Origin: an uncultured Desulfuromonadales bacterium
GTDB taxonomy: Bacteria > Desulfobacterota > Desulfuromonadia > Desulfuromonadales > Geopsychrobacteraceae
Assembly (NCBI GenBank): GCA_947259685.1
Contig: CAMYNC010000029.1
Span: 1 to 24,631, forward strand
Reading direction: 5' to 3'
Length of the DNA stretch: 24,631 nt
Positions 6,755 through 15,101 of this stretch are shown one piece after another. The notes beneath the pieces were generated by a model, which saw nothing but the letters and a program-made list of their open reading frames with translations, did no database searches and had not been told where the DNA came from. The position numbers and the translations under genes are program-made. How positions within the stretch are numbered: position 1 is the first letter of the stretch; each line of letters opens with the position of its first letter.

Positions 6755-8119
6755 ATGGGTCCCACACCTGATGAGCTAAACGCAATCCTCGCCAACATGA
6801 CTGAAGGCGTGATCTTCATCGACAGTAATCACGTCATCCGATACTGTAATGCCGCAGCGGAGAAAATCCGTAAGGTTAAGTCGGACCGCATTATCGGCCG
6901 CTCGATCTTCGATATCCACCCAAGTCGCGCCCATCCGCAACTGAGTGAAATGCTGATCAATATGAAGTCCGGTGCCCTGCCGGCCAGTCACCGCATTGTC
7001 CACGCCCAAAATCGTTATTTCGATAATTCTTATTCTTCAATCCGTGATGAACAAGGCCGGTTTATCGGCACCCTGATGGTCAGTCGCGATATTACCGATC
7101 AACACCGCCTGGCCGAAGAGGTCAGCCAGTTGAAAAATGTCCTTGCGGCCAATGAAAAAGGCCCACCGCTGGTCCTCAAGAGTCCTGCCATGCAACGGGT
7201 GATGTCAACTATAGAAGCGGTCGCCCCGCTGGAATCGACGGTGCTGATCACCGGCGAGAGCGGTACCGGCAAAGAGTGTATCGTCGATCTGGTGCACTGC
7301 TTAAGCCATCGCAGCTCCAAGCCATTGATCAAAGTCAACTGCGGTGCCCTGCCGGAAAGTCTGATCGAATCGGAGCTGTTCGGCCATGTCAAAGGTGCCT
7401 TTACCGGAGCCCACGCTGAGAATAAGGGGAAGTTCTTTTCGGCAGATGGCGGAACGCTCTTTCTGGATGAAATTGGCGATCTGCCGCTCGCCGCGCAGGT
7501 CAAGCTGTTGCGAGTGATCCAAGACAAGATTATCCAGCCGGTCGGCAGCCACAAAGAGCTGGAGGTCGATGTGCGGATCGTTGCGGCGACCAACTGTGAC
7601 CTGGCCAAGGCGGTCGCCGAAGGGAGATTCCGTGAAGACCTTTACTACCGGTTAAACGTCATTGCCATCGATATTCCGCCGCTCCGGGAACGGCCTGAGG
7701 ATATCCTGCCGCTGGCGGAAGCTTTCCTCAAGTTCTATGCCCGCAAGATGAAAAAACCGCTGCAGCAGCTCTCCGCACCGGTTCGTGAACTGCTGCTGGT
7801 GCACCCGCTGCCCGGCAATGTCCGGCAACTCAAGCACGCTATGGAGCGGGCCATCGCCCTGAGCAAAGGGGATATGGTGCTGCCTAGCGACCTGCCACCG
7901 GAGATGCAGGAAAGAGCGGTGCCCACTGAAGTCAGCCTGTCCCTCCGGCAAGGCAGTTTGAAAGAAGTGCTGGGCTACTACGAGAAGGAGGTTATCCTGC
8001 AAGCCCTTTCCTGCAATGAGGGTAAGAAAATGTCAACCGCCGAAGCCCTGGGGATCTCTCGGAAAACCCTGTGGGAGAAGATGCAGCGCTATCATATCGA
8101 TGAACCTGTCAGCAGCTAA
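6755..8119 (+). CDS. PAS-domain sigma-54-dependent transcriptional activator
   Basis: This 454-residue protein has the order PAS, AAA+, Fis-type helix-turn-helix. Residues about 5-115 are a PAS domain (EGVIFIDSNHVIRYCNAAAEKI), followed by a short linker helix. The AAA+ domain (about 145-375) has Walker A GESGTGKE at 167-174, the sigma-54 contact loop GAFTGA at 214-219 and Walker B GGTLFLDEIGDLP. The C-terminus (about 410-448) has the HTH AEALGISRKTLWEKM. There is no receiver domain, so the signal is sensed by the PAS domain or a partner rather than by phosphorylation. CAGGAGGTGG precedes the ATG. Its likely targets are the divergent promoters at 5975-5991 and 6190-6206. Its stop overlaps the stop of the convergent pyruvate kinase/sulfurylase gene by 3 bases. 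Confidence 0.92.
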   Translation: MGPTPDELNAILANMTEGVIFIDSNHVIRYCNAAAEKIRKVKSDRIIGRSIFDIHPSRAHPQLSEMLINMKSGALPASHRIVHAQNRYFDNSYSSIRDEQGRFIGTLMVSRDITDQHRLAEEVSQLKNVLAANEKGPPLVLKSPAMQRVMSTIEAVAPLESTVLITGESGTGKECIVDLVHCLSHRSSKPLIKVNCGALPESLIESELFGHVKGAFTGAHAENKGKFFSADGGTLFLDEIGDLPLAAQVKLLRVIQDKIIQPVGSHKELEVDVRIVAATNCDLAKAVAEGRFREDLYYRLNVIAIDIPPLRERPEDILPLAEAFLKFYARKMKKPLQQLSAPVRELLLVHPLPGNVRQLKHAMERAIALSKGDMVLPSDLPPEMQERAVPTEVSLSLRQGSLKEVLGYYEKEVILQALSCNEGKKMSTAEALGISRKTLWEKMQRYHIDEPVSS

Positions 8120-9912
8120 GGCACAAAAACCGCTTCTCCACCTTCCATGGTATCGATAATCATCTGCGCGATCTCCGGCCGCATGAACCAGCTAGGCGGA
8201 AGCTGCTTCTGCATCAGGAGCTGTTTTGCCTGGGTGCCACTGATCTGTTTCAGCTCTTCAGTGACCGATCTGGTCCGTTCGAGATAAGATTGCAGGTGCG
8301 GTGAGTAACCGACCTCGCCATAAAAAACCGGCTCGATCCCCAGGTCATCGAACTGACTGAAGATTTCCTGAGCGGCAAAGGGGTGATAGAGGTCAGCGTA
8401 GCCGGCATGATCCCAACCGACGATAAAATGACTGCAACCGTAATTCTTTCGACAGAGCGCGGTAAAGACTGCCTCGCGCGGCCCGGCATAGCGGGAATAG
8501 GTCGAAAACACGCCGAGCACCACTCGATTGATCGGTAAGAATTTCTCGCTCAACATTTCAAAGCTGTCGACGATAACCTTGGCCTGAAAATCGCCCGACT
8601 TTTTCTTGCCGCTCACCGGGTGGATCAGCAATCCGTCGCAACCGTGCTGCTCCATCGCCCTCAGCATCAGGTATTCATGGGCGCGATGGGCGACATTCCG
8701 GGTATGGATGCCGACCACCTTCGCCCAGCCCAGGGCAGAAAAGACCTCACGCACCTGTCTCGGGGTCAGATGCAGCCGCGAGACCCTCGACTGGGGCCGG
8801 TGGAACAACTCGATTGGGCCACCGACCAGAAAATCTCCGGCCCGCTCCAGGCGTTGCACCCCGGGGTGCCCTGGATCAGTGGTCCCATAAACCTTGCGGG
8901 CGTAGTCGTTCCTGCAAAAGGGGTAAACATCTTCCACCGCTATGCTGCCGTAAATTTTGCCATTACGTGCTGAAGCGATTAGCGCCCTGATGCCCGGCAC
9001 GAGCTGCTGTTTCGTTGCAGCATCAACCGCCAGGATGATCGGCAACGGCCAAGGCGTTCCGTCCGCCAGATGCATGCTATCAAGCACCGCCCGGAAGTCC
9101 TTTTCAGTCATAAAGCCGGTCAGCGGACTGAAGGTTCCGATCCCGATCTGCCCCAAATCGACCAGCGCCTCGACCCCAACTTTTATTACCGGGAGCCCAT
9201 CGATCTCGGGTTGCTCAGCGACCAGCCGATCAACCAACTCGCCGCCGTGCGGTTGGGGCAGACAACTGCAGATCTCGGGGTTCAGCATGTAACTCTTGTC
9301 GGCCAAAAAGGCCAGATCGATGGGCCGGGAGGCAAACTTGTTCTTTGCCAGCGAGTGAGAAAGTGCCAACTGCCCCTGATTGATCAGGCTTTGCAGCATA
9401 TTGACCGTCTCGACCGGATAACGGCCGACCGCCGTCTCACTGGTCAATACAAAGCCGCCGACCCCATCGAGAACCGTGTTGACAATATCGTTGACTTCAG
9501 CGCGGGTCGGCTTTAGATCGGTGGCCATTGTCTCAAGCAGATTGGAGGCCACCAGGGGGATTTTTCCGGCCTGGTTGGCGGCCTCGATCAAGAATTTCTG
9601 GGCCAGAGAAATTTTCTCGATCGGAATCTCCCGGCTTAAATCGCCGCGGTCGATCAAAATACCCTGCACATGTGGGAGAATTTTTTCCACATTTTTGACC
9701 CCGGCAGCCGTCTCGATCTTGGCATAGGCGACCGCATGCGGCAGTAGCTCCCGAAACCGCAAGACATCGCTTTCGCTATTCATAAACGAGAGGGTGAAGT
9801 GCTCGACCCCTACTTCTTCTGCCAGCGCGAACGCCTGCAGATCCTTGGCTGAGAAAGGCGGCAAACTCGAATTGATGTGATTGCAGTGAACCCCCTTGCG
9901 ACTACCGACCTC
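8116..9912 (-). CDS. C-terminal reading frame of the fusion: pyruvate kinase barrel end plus ATP sulfurylase
   Basis: The frame is open upstream to 10053 but meaningful only from about 9912. The pyruvate kinase part keeps AKIET (catalytic Lys and metal Glu), DRGDLS (metal Asp) and PTRAEVNDI; ASNLLETM replaces ATQMLESM, so the usual catalytic Thr is Ser. The sulfurylase part starts near LPQPHGGELV and keeps GTFSPLTGFM, GPREAVFTALCRKNYGC and a DHAG motif. Two normally fixed residues differ: the first motif is HTRNVAHRAHE (H544 for Gln, Val for Pro) and the second is GWDHAG (W641 for Arg). These positions contact sulfate or ATP phosphates in characterised enzymes, so activity or substrate may be altered. 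Confidence 0.82.
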   Translation of the reverse strand, partial: EVGSRKGVHCNHINSSLPPFSAKDLQAFALAEEVGVEHFTLSFMNSESDVLRFRELLPHAVAYAKIETAAGVKNVEKILPHVQGILIDRGDLSREIPIEKISLAQKFLIEAANQAGKIPLVASNLLETMATDLKPTRAEVNDIVNTVLDGVGGFVLTSETAVGRYPVETVNMLQSLINQGQLALSHSLAKNKFASRPIDLAFLADKSYMLNPEICSCLPQPHGGELVDRLVAEQPEIDGLPVIKVGVEALVDLGQIGIGTFSPLTGFMTEKDFRAVLDSMHLADGTPWPLPIILAVDAATKQQLVPGIRALIASARNGKIYGSIAVEDVYPFCRNDYARKVYGTTDPGHPGVQRLERAGDFLVGGPIELFHRPQSRVSRLHLTPRQVREVFSALGWAKVVGIHTRNVAHRAHEYLMLRAMEQHGCDGLLIHPVSGKKKSGDFQAKVIVDSFEMLSEKFLPINRVVLGVFSTYSRYAGPREAVFTALCRKNYGCSHFIVGWDHAGYADLYHPFAAQEIFSQFDDLGIEPVFYGEVGYSPHLQSYLERTRSVTEELKQISGTQAKQLLMQKQLPPSWFMRPEIAQMIIDTMEGGEAVFVP

Positions 9913-10334
9913 TCGATATATCCCAACCGATCCAGCATCGAAACATCTTCCACCCGCAACTGTACCGAGTTGAAATCGATGGCAAGCAAATCGCCGGGGT
10001 GGATTAAGTGAGCGACCGATAACGGTGTCAGATAGAGGTTTTGCTGATCGCAATTAACCTCAGCTGAATGAATACGGACGATGTCATTCAGGTGAAAGCT
10101 AAGAGAACCGTTCTGCACCAGACCGGTGCGGATCTGCGAGCCTTCGGTGTCGATGGCAATCGGTATGGAAAACTGCTTGAGCATCTCCAGATAGAGCGGC
10201 AGCTTATCGATATCAATATGTGACATGTTGAGGCGAACCAAGGCAACATTCCGCACCTCCAGACAGCGCAGCACCCGCTGGTTCAAAGAGGTCGGCCCAA
10301 CAGTACAGACGATCCGCACATCCTTCTGGTTCAC
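9810..10334 (-). CDS. N-terminal reading frame of the fusion: pyruvate kinase first part
   Basis: This frame encodes 174 residues from the GTG at 10334, of which the first 141 are real; the last 33 (after 9912) are out-of-frame readthrough. RIVCTVGPTS and VALVRLNMSH match the pyruvate kinase N-terminal strands, including the Arg, Asn, Ser and His that bind phosphate and K+. IAIDTEGSQIRTG matches the DTKGPEIRTG strand, with Ser for Pro. The following 60 residues are the start of a shortened B domain. Confidence 0.8.
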   Translation of the reverse strand: MNQKDVRIVCTVGPTSLNQRVLRCLEVRNVALVRLNMSHIDIDKLPLYLEMLKQFSIPIAIDTEGSQIRTGLVQNGSLSFHLNDIVRIHSAEVNCDQQNLYLTPLSVAHLIHPGDLLAIDFNSVQLRVEDVSMLDRLGYIERSVVARGFTAITSIRVCRLSQPRICRRSRWQKK

Positions 10335-10485
10335 GGCTAGCCCCCCTGTTACAGAAGAATTGTTTCACTGACTGAAGGCGACGAGGATGCTACCAAGTGT
10401 AGCAAAGAATCCCGCCCGGCGAAGCACTTGGAATTTCACGCAAAACTCTCTAGGAAAAAATGTAGCGCGACCTTTTTGACGGAAA

Positions 10486-10535
10486 GGTTACGAAATGGGA
10501 ACGCTCCAGTTAAATGGTTACAGTTTCGTAACCAT
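10486..10535. promoter_or_regulatory. Two tandem dyads, probable operators of a CRP/FNR-type regulator
   Basis: ATGGTTAC-N6-GTAACCAT at 10514-10535 is a perfect 8+8 inverted repeat. GGTTAC-N6-GGAACG at 10486-10503 is a degraded copy whose centre is exactly 30 bp away, three helical turns. Arms with a 6-base spacer are the CRP/FNR-family geometry, but the half-site is neither the CRP (TGTGA) nor the FNR (TTGAT) sequence. The centre of the perfect copy would be about 66 bases before the proposed nar start. Confidence 0.55.
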
Positions 10536-10556
10536 CACCTGATCAACCACCCACCA

Positions 10557-10584
10557 TTAACAACACATGAAGAATCTCCATAAA
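10557..10584 (+). promoter_or_regulatory. Possible sigma-70 promoter of the nar operon
   Basis: TTAACA (10557-10562) and CATAAA (10579-10584) are separated by 16 bases and match 5 of 6 and 4 of 6 consensus positions. The position just downstream of the two dyads and upstream of the structured leader is what makes it credible; the sequence match alone is weak. Confidence 0.3.
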
Positions 10585-10625
10585 GATTTTTCTCAATAAA
10601 CTTAGTCGCTTAAGTAATTTTTCGA

Positions 10626-10730
10626 CAACTTGGTACGGTTCGTGGAAAAGCAATGGGCAAGGACGGCGGGCGAAGGCGAGGAACCCCAAGTTGCTTTCTC
10701 AAGATCCCCTGCTATTAATGCTAAGTAGGG
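10626..10730 (+). ncRNA. Structured 5' leader of the nar operon, possible riboswitch or attenuator, family not recognised
   Basis: CAACTTGG (10626-10633) pairs perfectly with CCAAGTTG (10686-10693). After a three-base bulge (TAC) the stem continues, GGTTC (10637-10641) with GAACC (10681-10685), closing a 39-base purine-rich internal region that contains ATGGGCAAGGACGG and GGCGAAGGCGAGG. A second stem, CCCTGCT (10707-10713) with AGTAGGG (10724-10730), follows. There is no U-tract, so it is not a terminator as drawn. It sits 213 bases before the first nar codon. I could not match it to a c-di-GMP, FMN or cobalamin riboswitch from memory; I cannot judge the molybdenum cofactor class reliably. 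Confidence 0.45.
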
Positions 10731-10905
10731 CGGTAAAAAAATCTTTCATCTCTACCAGTACCGTCTCTCTTCTTTAATGCCCGACTGAATTTGGCCACAT
10801 CTCGTTGTTTGCAGTTTTTATTTGTATTTATTTTTCATTGTTTGTCGCTGTCCTGTCACCAAATTGAAAAGTCAAACTACATTTGCTAACCCCAAAGGAG
10901 CGGTT

Positions 10906-11436
10906 ATGTCGGGAAACAGGTTTATCTGTCTGTCCGTCGTCACTCTGGTGCTAGCGCTGTTCTGTCCCTGGGCAGAGGTCGGCGCCGCCGGTGACCCAAG
11001 TCGTGGCGAGGCCCTGTTTGTAGGGAGTTCCTCTTTTGAGAACGGCGGTGCCCCTTGCCTGGCCTGTCACAGTTTGACCGGTGTCGGCATCAGCGCAGGA
11101 GCCAGTTACGGTCCCGACCTGAGCAGCCTGTTTGAAGAATTCGGCGCTGACGGAGTGGCTGGGGTTCTCGAATCGCTCGAATTTCCCGGCATGGCAGCGA
11201 TCTACACTGATCGACCGCTGACCGAAGCCGAGCAGACCGATCTAACCGCCTATCTTGAGCAGACCTCCAAACTTTCCGAAACGCCGGGTACCGGCGCTCT
11301 GGCGCTGCAGGTCATCGTCGGGGTCGGCATCCTGCTGGTGGTCACCTTCCTGGTCGGTATGCGGCGGATAAAGGAAGCACGTGGACCGCTGATCGATCGT
11401 CAACGGAACCTCATACGAAAGGGTGGGCTGCGATGA
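10906..11436 (+). CDS. Membrane-anchored monoheme cytochrome c of the nitrate reductase operon
   Basis: The protein has 176 residues. Residues 1-28 are a signal peptide ending near GAAG; CLACH at 51-55 is the single heme c site, and M96 in FPGM is a plausible sixth ligand. Residues about 133-151 form one transmembrane helix, followed by a basic cytoplasmic tail, so the heme domain faces the periplasm. The frame is open from 10822, but AAAGGAG before the ATG at 10906 and the signal peptide fix the start. Its stop overlaps the narG start (ATGA). Cytochromes beside narGHI are known in Geobacter and Thermus (NarC); this one could pass electrons between the nitrate reductase and periplasmic cytochromes. 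Confidence 0.87.
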   Translation: MSGNRFICLSVVTLVLALFCPWAEVGAAGDPSRGEALFVGSSSFENGGAPCLACHSLTGVGISAGASYGPDLSSLFEEFGADGVAGVLESLEFPGMAAIYTDRPLTEAEQTDLTAYLEQTSKLSETPGTGALALQVIVGVGILLVVTFLVGMRRIKEARGPLIDRQRNLIRKGGLR

Positions 11437-14400
11437 GTTGGATAAAAGATATTATCGATCCCAAGGCCAGGGCGTGGGAAGAGTTCTACCGCAATCGCAA
11501 CCAGTGCGACAAGGTGGTGCGCAGTACCCATGGCGTCAACTGTACCGGTGGCTGTTCCTGGAACGTGCACGTTAAAGACGGCATCGTCGGCTGGGAGCTG
11601 CAGGCGACCGACTACCCCGAACTGGAAGCTGGAATTCCGCCTTACGAGCCGCGCGGCTGCCAGCGGGGAATCTCCTTTTCCTGGTATCTCTACAGCCCGT
11701 TGCGGATCAAGTATCCCTATCTGCGCGGCAAGCTGACCGATCTCTGGCGGGCGGCCAAAGCCAAACACAGTGACCCGGTCGCGGCCTGGGCCTCGATCGT
11801 TGAAAACGCCGAAAGTCGTAAAAGCTATCAGCAGGCACGCGGCAAGGGTGGTTTCCGCCGTTCCAATTGGGAGGAGGTGGAAGAGATCATCGCCGCCTCG
11901 ACCGTCTACACGATCAAAAAATACGGTGCCGACCGGCTGGTCGGATTCTCGCCGATCCCCGCCATGTCGATGCTCAGCTTCGCCGGTGGCTCGCGCTTCA
12001 TGCAGCTGCTCGGTGGCGCCAACTTAAGTTTTTACGACTGGTACTGCGATCTGCCGAACGCTTCCCCGGAGATCTGGGGCGAGCAGACCGACGTGGCCGA
12101 AAGCGCCGACTGGTACAACAGCAAGTTCATTGCCGTGATGGGCTCCAACCCCGGCATGACCCGCACCCCTGACGTCCACTTCCTGACCGAAGCGCGTCAC
12201 AACGGTTCCAAGGTGACGATCCTCTCGCCCGACTTCAGCATGACCTCGAAATTCGGCGACCAGTGGATTCCGGTCCACGCCGGTCAGGACGGCGCTTTCT
12301 GGATGGCGGTCAACCATGTCATCCTCAGCGAATTCCACCACAAGGCCAAGACCCCATATTTCATGGACTATCTGAAGCGCTACAGCGACACCCCCTTCCT
12401 GATCCAGTTGGAAGAAAATAACGGTGGTTACACCGCCGGGCGGATGGCCAAGGCGGTCAGTCTCGAGCGCTATAAGGATGAAGACAAGGCCGATTTCAAG
12501 TTCCTGGTCTGGGATGAGGAAAAGCAGCAGCCACGCATGCCGCTCGGCACCCTCGGCTTCCGCTGGCAAGCGCAGAAGGGGGAGTGGAACCTGCAAATGA
12601 AGGATGGCCAGGACGGCAGCGCCATCGCTCCGCAGCTGAGCTTGCTGGACAACCACGAGGAGGTCCTGCAGGTCAGCTTCGACGATTTTTCCGATGGCCA
12701 GAACATCCAGCGCGGGGTACCTGTGCAGTACCTGGATACCCCTGACGGCCGGGTTCCGGTCACCACGGTGTTTGATCTATTGATGGCCCAGTTCGGCGTC
12801 AATCGCGGGCTGGAAGGTAACTACCCGAAAAATTACGACGTTGAAGCCGCCCCCTATACTCCGGCCTGGCAGGAGAAGCACACCGGCATCGACCGGGCCA
12901 ACGTCATCCAGTTTGCCCGCGAGTGGGCCTCGACCGCAGAGACCACCGAAGGCAAGTGCTCGATCATCATCGGCGCCGGCATCAACCACTGGTACCATGC
13001 CAACCTGATTTATCGCGCCGGGATCGTTTCGCTGATGCTCTGCGGTTGCGTCGGCAAGAACGGCGGCGGTCTTAACCACTACGTCGGCCAGGAGAAGCTC
13101 GCCCCGATCGCCCCCTGGGCGACCATTATGGGTGCGCTGGACTGGAGCAAGCCGCCTCGTTTCATGAACGCTCCCTCTTATCACTATGTCCACAGTGATC
13201 AATGGCGCTATGAGCGCACCGCCGACGAAATCCAGATCAATCCGGCGGCGAAAAAGAATTCGATCACCGCAGGGCACACCATCGATCACCAGATCCGCGC
13301 CGTGCGCAACGGCTGGCTGCCCTTCTACCCGCAGTTCGACCGCAGCCCGACGGAACTGATCAAGCAGGCCGCGGCTGACGGAGCAACCGAAGATCAGCAG
13401 ATCGTCGACTGGACCGTCAAGCAGCTGGTCGACAAAAAGATGAAGTTTGCCGTCGAAGATCCGGACGCGCCGGAAAACTGGCCGCGGATGTGGATCATCT
13501 GGCGCGGTAACGCCTTAATGTCAAGTGCCAAGGGGCACGAGTATTTCCTCAAGCATTATCTCGGCACCCATACCAGCACCGTTGCCCCGGAAACCGCCAA
13601 GGAATCGGTCAAGGATGTGGTCTGGCACGATCAGGCCCCGGAAGGCAAACTCGACCTGGTGGTCGATATCAACTTCCGCATGGATACCTCGGCGCTCTAT
13701 TCCGATATCGTCCTGCCGACCGCCACCTGGTACGAAAAGGACGATCTCAACACGACCGACATGCACTCCTTTATCCACCCGATGCAGGAGGCGGTGCCGC
13801 CCTGTTGGGAATCGCGCAGCGACTGGGATACCTTCAAGGCGCTGGCAAAAAAAGTCAGTGAACTGGCCGAGACCCATCTGCCCGAACCGATCCGCGATAT
13901 CGTCGCGGTGCCCCTGGCCCACGATACCCCGGCGGAAATGGCCCAGCCGGAAATCAAGGACTGGAGCAAGGGCGAGTGCGAGGCGATCCCCGGCAAGACC
14001 ATGCCGAACTTCGTGGTCGTCGAGCGGGACTATAAAAATCTCTACAACCGCTTTATCTCCTACGGCCCGAGTCCGCGCAAGAACGGCATCGGTGCCCACG
14101 GTCTCAATTGGCAGATCGAAGAGTTCTACGATGAGCTGTTGGAGAAAAACCCGACCGTCGAATGGGGGGGAGCCAAGTATCCCGCGCTGAGCAACGCCAA
14201 GGATGCCGCCAATGTCATCCTGCACCTGGCTCCGGAGACCAACGGCGAGGTTGCCTACAAAGCCTTCCAGGCAGAAGAGGCCAAGGTCGGCGTGCCGCTA
14301 CTCGACCTGGCGGAAAAGAACCGCAGCGTGCGCACCACCTTCGCCGATCTTGACCGGCAGCCGCGGCGTCTCTTGACCAGCCCCTGCTGGAGCGGGCTGA

Positions 14401-15056
14401 CCAACAACGGCCGGGCCTATACCGCCTACAGCCTGAATGTCGAGCGGCTGGTGCCCTGGCGGACCCTGACCGGTCGCCAGCACTTCTACCTCGATCACGA
14501 GAGCTACATCGCTTACGGCGAACACCTGCCGACCTACAAGCCGAAGCCGGATCCGAGCGTGCTGCAGGATCTGCTCGTCACCGAGACCGGCGAGAAGAGC
14601 ATCATGCTCAACTACCTGACTCCGCACGGCAAATGGAGCATCCACAGCACTTATGGAGATAACCACCGGATGCTGACCCTGTCGCGCGGTTGTCACCCCT
14701 TCTGGATCAACGACCAGGACGCCGCCGAGATCGGCGTGGTCGATAACGACTATGTCGAAGTTTACAACGATCACGGCGTGGTGGTCACCCGGGCGATTGT
14801 CAGTTCCAGGCTGCCGCGAGGGATTTCCTTCCTCTACCACTCCCCGGAACGGACCGTAGGTGTCCCCAAATCACCACTACGCGGCAACAAGCGCGGTGGC
14901 GGCCACAACAGTTTGAACCGGATCCGGCTGAAGCCTAACCTGATGGCTGGCGGCTACGGTCAGTTCACCTACGGCTGGAACTACTGGGGTCCAACCGGCG
15001 CCAACCGGGACACCTTTATCCTGGTACGCAAGCTGGCAGGCGAACCGGAATGGTAA
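11433..15056 (+). CDS. narG: Respiratory nitrate reductase, alpha (molybdenum) subunit
   Basis: This 1207-residue protein reduces nitrate to nitrite at a bis-MGD molybdenum centre. The FS0 [4Fe-4S] site is H33, C37, C41 and C76 (HGVNCTGGC and PRGCQRG), and D206 in YDWYCDLP is the Asp that ligates Mo in E. coli NarG. Near-identical blocks run throughout, such as [19 protein letters not shown] and [11 protein letters not shown]. There is no twin-arginine signal peptide, so it is the cytoplasm-facing type rather than the archaeal periplasm-facing type. The E. coli protein has 1247 residues; this one is complete but shorter at both ends. The ATG overlaps the cytochrome stop by four bases, and narH follows after 45 bp. 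Confidence 0.97.
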   Translation: MSWIKDIIDPKARAWEEFYRNRNQCDKVVRSTHGVNCTGGCSWNVHVKDGIVGWELQATDYPELEAGIPPYEPRGCQRGISFSWYLYSPLRIKYPYLRGKLTDLWRAAKAKHSDPVAAWASIVENAESRKSYQQARGKGGFRRSNWEEVEEIIAASTVYTIKKYGADRLVGFSPIPAMSMLSFAGGSRFMQLLGGANLSFYDWYCDLPNASPEIWGEQTDVAESADWYNSKFIAVMGSNPGMTRTPDVHFLTEARHNGSKVTILSPDFSMTSKFGDQWIPVHAGQDGAFWMAVNHVILSEFHHKAKTPYFMDYLKRYSDTPFLIQLEENNGGYTAGRMAKAVSLERYKDEDKADFKFLVWDEEKQQPRMPLGTLGFRWQAQKGEWNLQMKDGQDGSAIAPQLSLLDNHEEVLQVSFDDFSDGQNIQRGVPVQYLDTPDGRVPVTTVFDLLMAQFGVNRGLEGNYPKNYDVEAAPYTPAWQEKHTGIDRANVIQFAREWASTAETTEGKCSIIIGAGINHWYHANLIYRAGIVSLMLCGCVGKNGGGLNHYVGQEKLAPIAPWATIMGALDWSKPPRFMNAPSYHYVHSDQWRYERTADEIQINPAAKKNSITAGHTIDHQIRAVRNGWLPFYPQFDRSPTELIKQAAADGATEDQQIVDWTVKQLVDKKMKFAVEDPDAPENWPRMWIIWRGNALMSSAKGHEYFLKHYLGTHTSTVAPETAKESVKDVVWHDQAPEGKLDLVVDINFRMDTSALYSDIVLPTATWYEKDDLNTTDMHSFIHPMQEAVPPCWESRSDWDTFKALAKKVSELAETHLPEPIRDIVAVPLAHDTPAEMAQPEIKDWSKGECEAIPGKTMPNFVVVERDYKNLYNRFISYGPSPRKNGIGAHGLNWQIEEFYDELLEKNPTVEWGGAKYPALSNAKDAANVILHLAPETNGEVAYKAFQAEEAKVGVPLLDLAEKNRSVRTTFADLDRQPRRLLTSPCWSGLTNNGRAYTAYSLNVERLVPWRTLTGRQHFYLDHESYIAYGEHLPTYKPKPDPSVLQDLLVTETGEKSIMLNYLTPHGKWSIHSTYGDNHRMLTLSRGCHPFWINDQDAAEIGVVDNDYVEVYNDHGVVVTRAIVSSRLPRGISFLYHSPERTVGVPKSPLRGNKRGGGHNSLNRIRLKPNLMAGGYGQFTYGWNYWGPTGANRDTFILVRKLAGEPEW

Positions 15057-15101
15057 CCGATCGAAAACTGACTGTTATCTGAACTGAATCAGGAGCCAAT
15101 T

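Larger units (their letters stand above)
8116..10334 (-). pseudogene. Pyruvate kinase-ATP sulfurylase fusion, interrupted by a one-base frameshift
   Basis: The locus encodes one protein of about 739 residues if a single missing base near 9910-9914 is restored. Residues about 1-335 are a pyruvate kinase A barrel with a short B domain; the regulatory C domain is absent. Residues about 345-739 are a complete ATP sulfurylase (PUA-like domain, then catalytic domain). The GTG at 10334 is preceded by AGGGGGG. Both sides of the break stay well conserved: before it PGDLLAIDFNSVQLRVEDV, after it VGSRKGVHCN, which is the family's 'gsrKgvn' strand, so the shift is recent, a sequencing error, or recoded. 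No slippery heptamer is visible. The two activities would each make ATP (from PEP, or from APS and pyrophosphate) or act in reverse. It stands alone between convergent and divergent neighbours. Confidence 0.85.
10335..10905. other. 571-bp intergenic region upstream of the nar operon
   Basis: I see no gene here. It separates the fusion gene (minus) from the nar operon (plus). A small hairpin, TGCTAC-N5-GTAGCA at 10388-10404, lies upstream of the fusion gene. Toward the nar operon come two tandem dyads (10486-10503 and 10514-10535), a possible sigma-70 promoter (10557-10584), a long two-part stem (10626-10693), a second hairpin (10707-10730) and a T-rich stretch (about 10800-10850) before the ribosome-binding site AAAGGAG at 10893-10899. 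Confidence 0.6.

Noticed and set aside
9905..9920. Programmed -1 frameshift in the fusion gene
   Set aside because: No slippery heptamer of the X-XXY-YYZ type and no obvious downstream pseudoknot were seen; mutation or sequencing error is simpler.
10335..10450. Sigma-54-like sequence on the minus strand before the fusion gene (GGGCGGGATTCTTTGCT)
   Set aside because: The distance between the GG and GC elements is 11 rather than 10 bases and the -24 half matches poorly.
10536..10547. FNR site from ATCAA in the nar leader
   Set aside because: Only one half-site is present; the other half at the right spacing reads CATCA and does not match TTGAT.
10632..10648. TTGGTACGGTTCGTGGA as a nar sigma-54 promoter
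   Set aside because: The -24 half fits but the essential GC of the -12 half is GG, and the sequence is better explained as part of the leader stem.
10626..10730. c-di-GMP (GEMM) riboswitch
   Set aside because: The conserved tetraloop receptor and GGGACGCAAAGCC-type core are not present.
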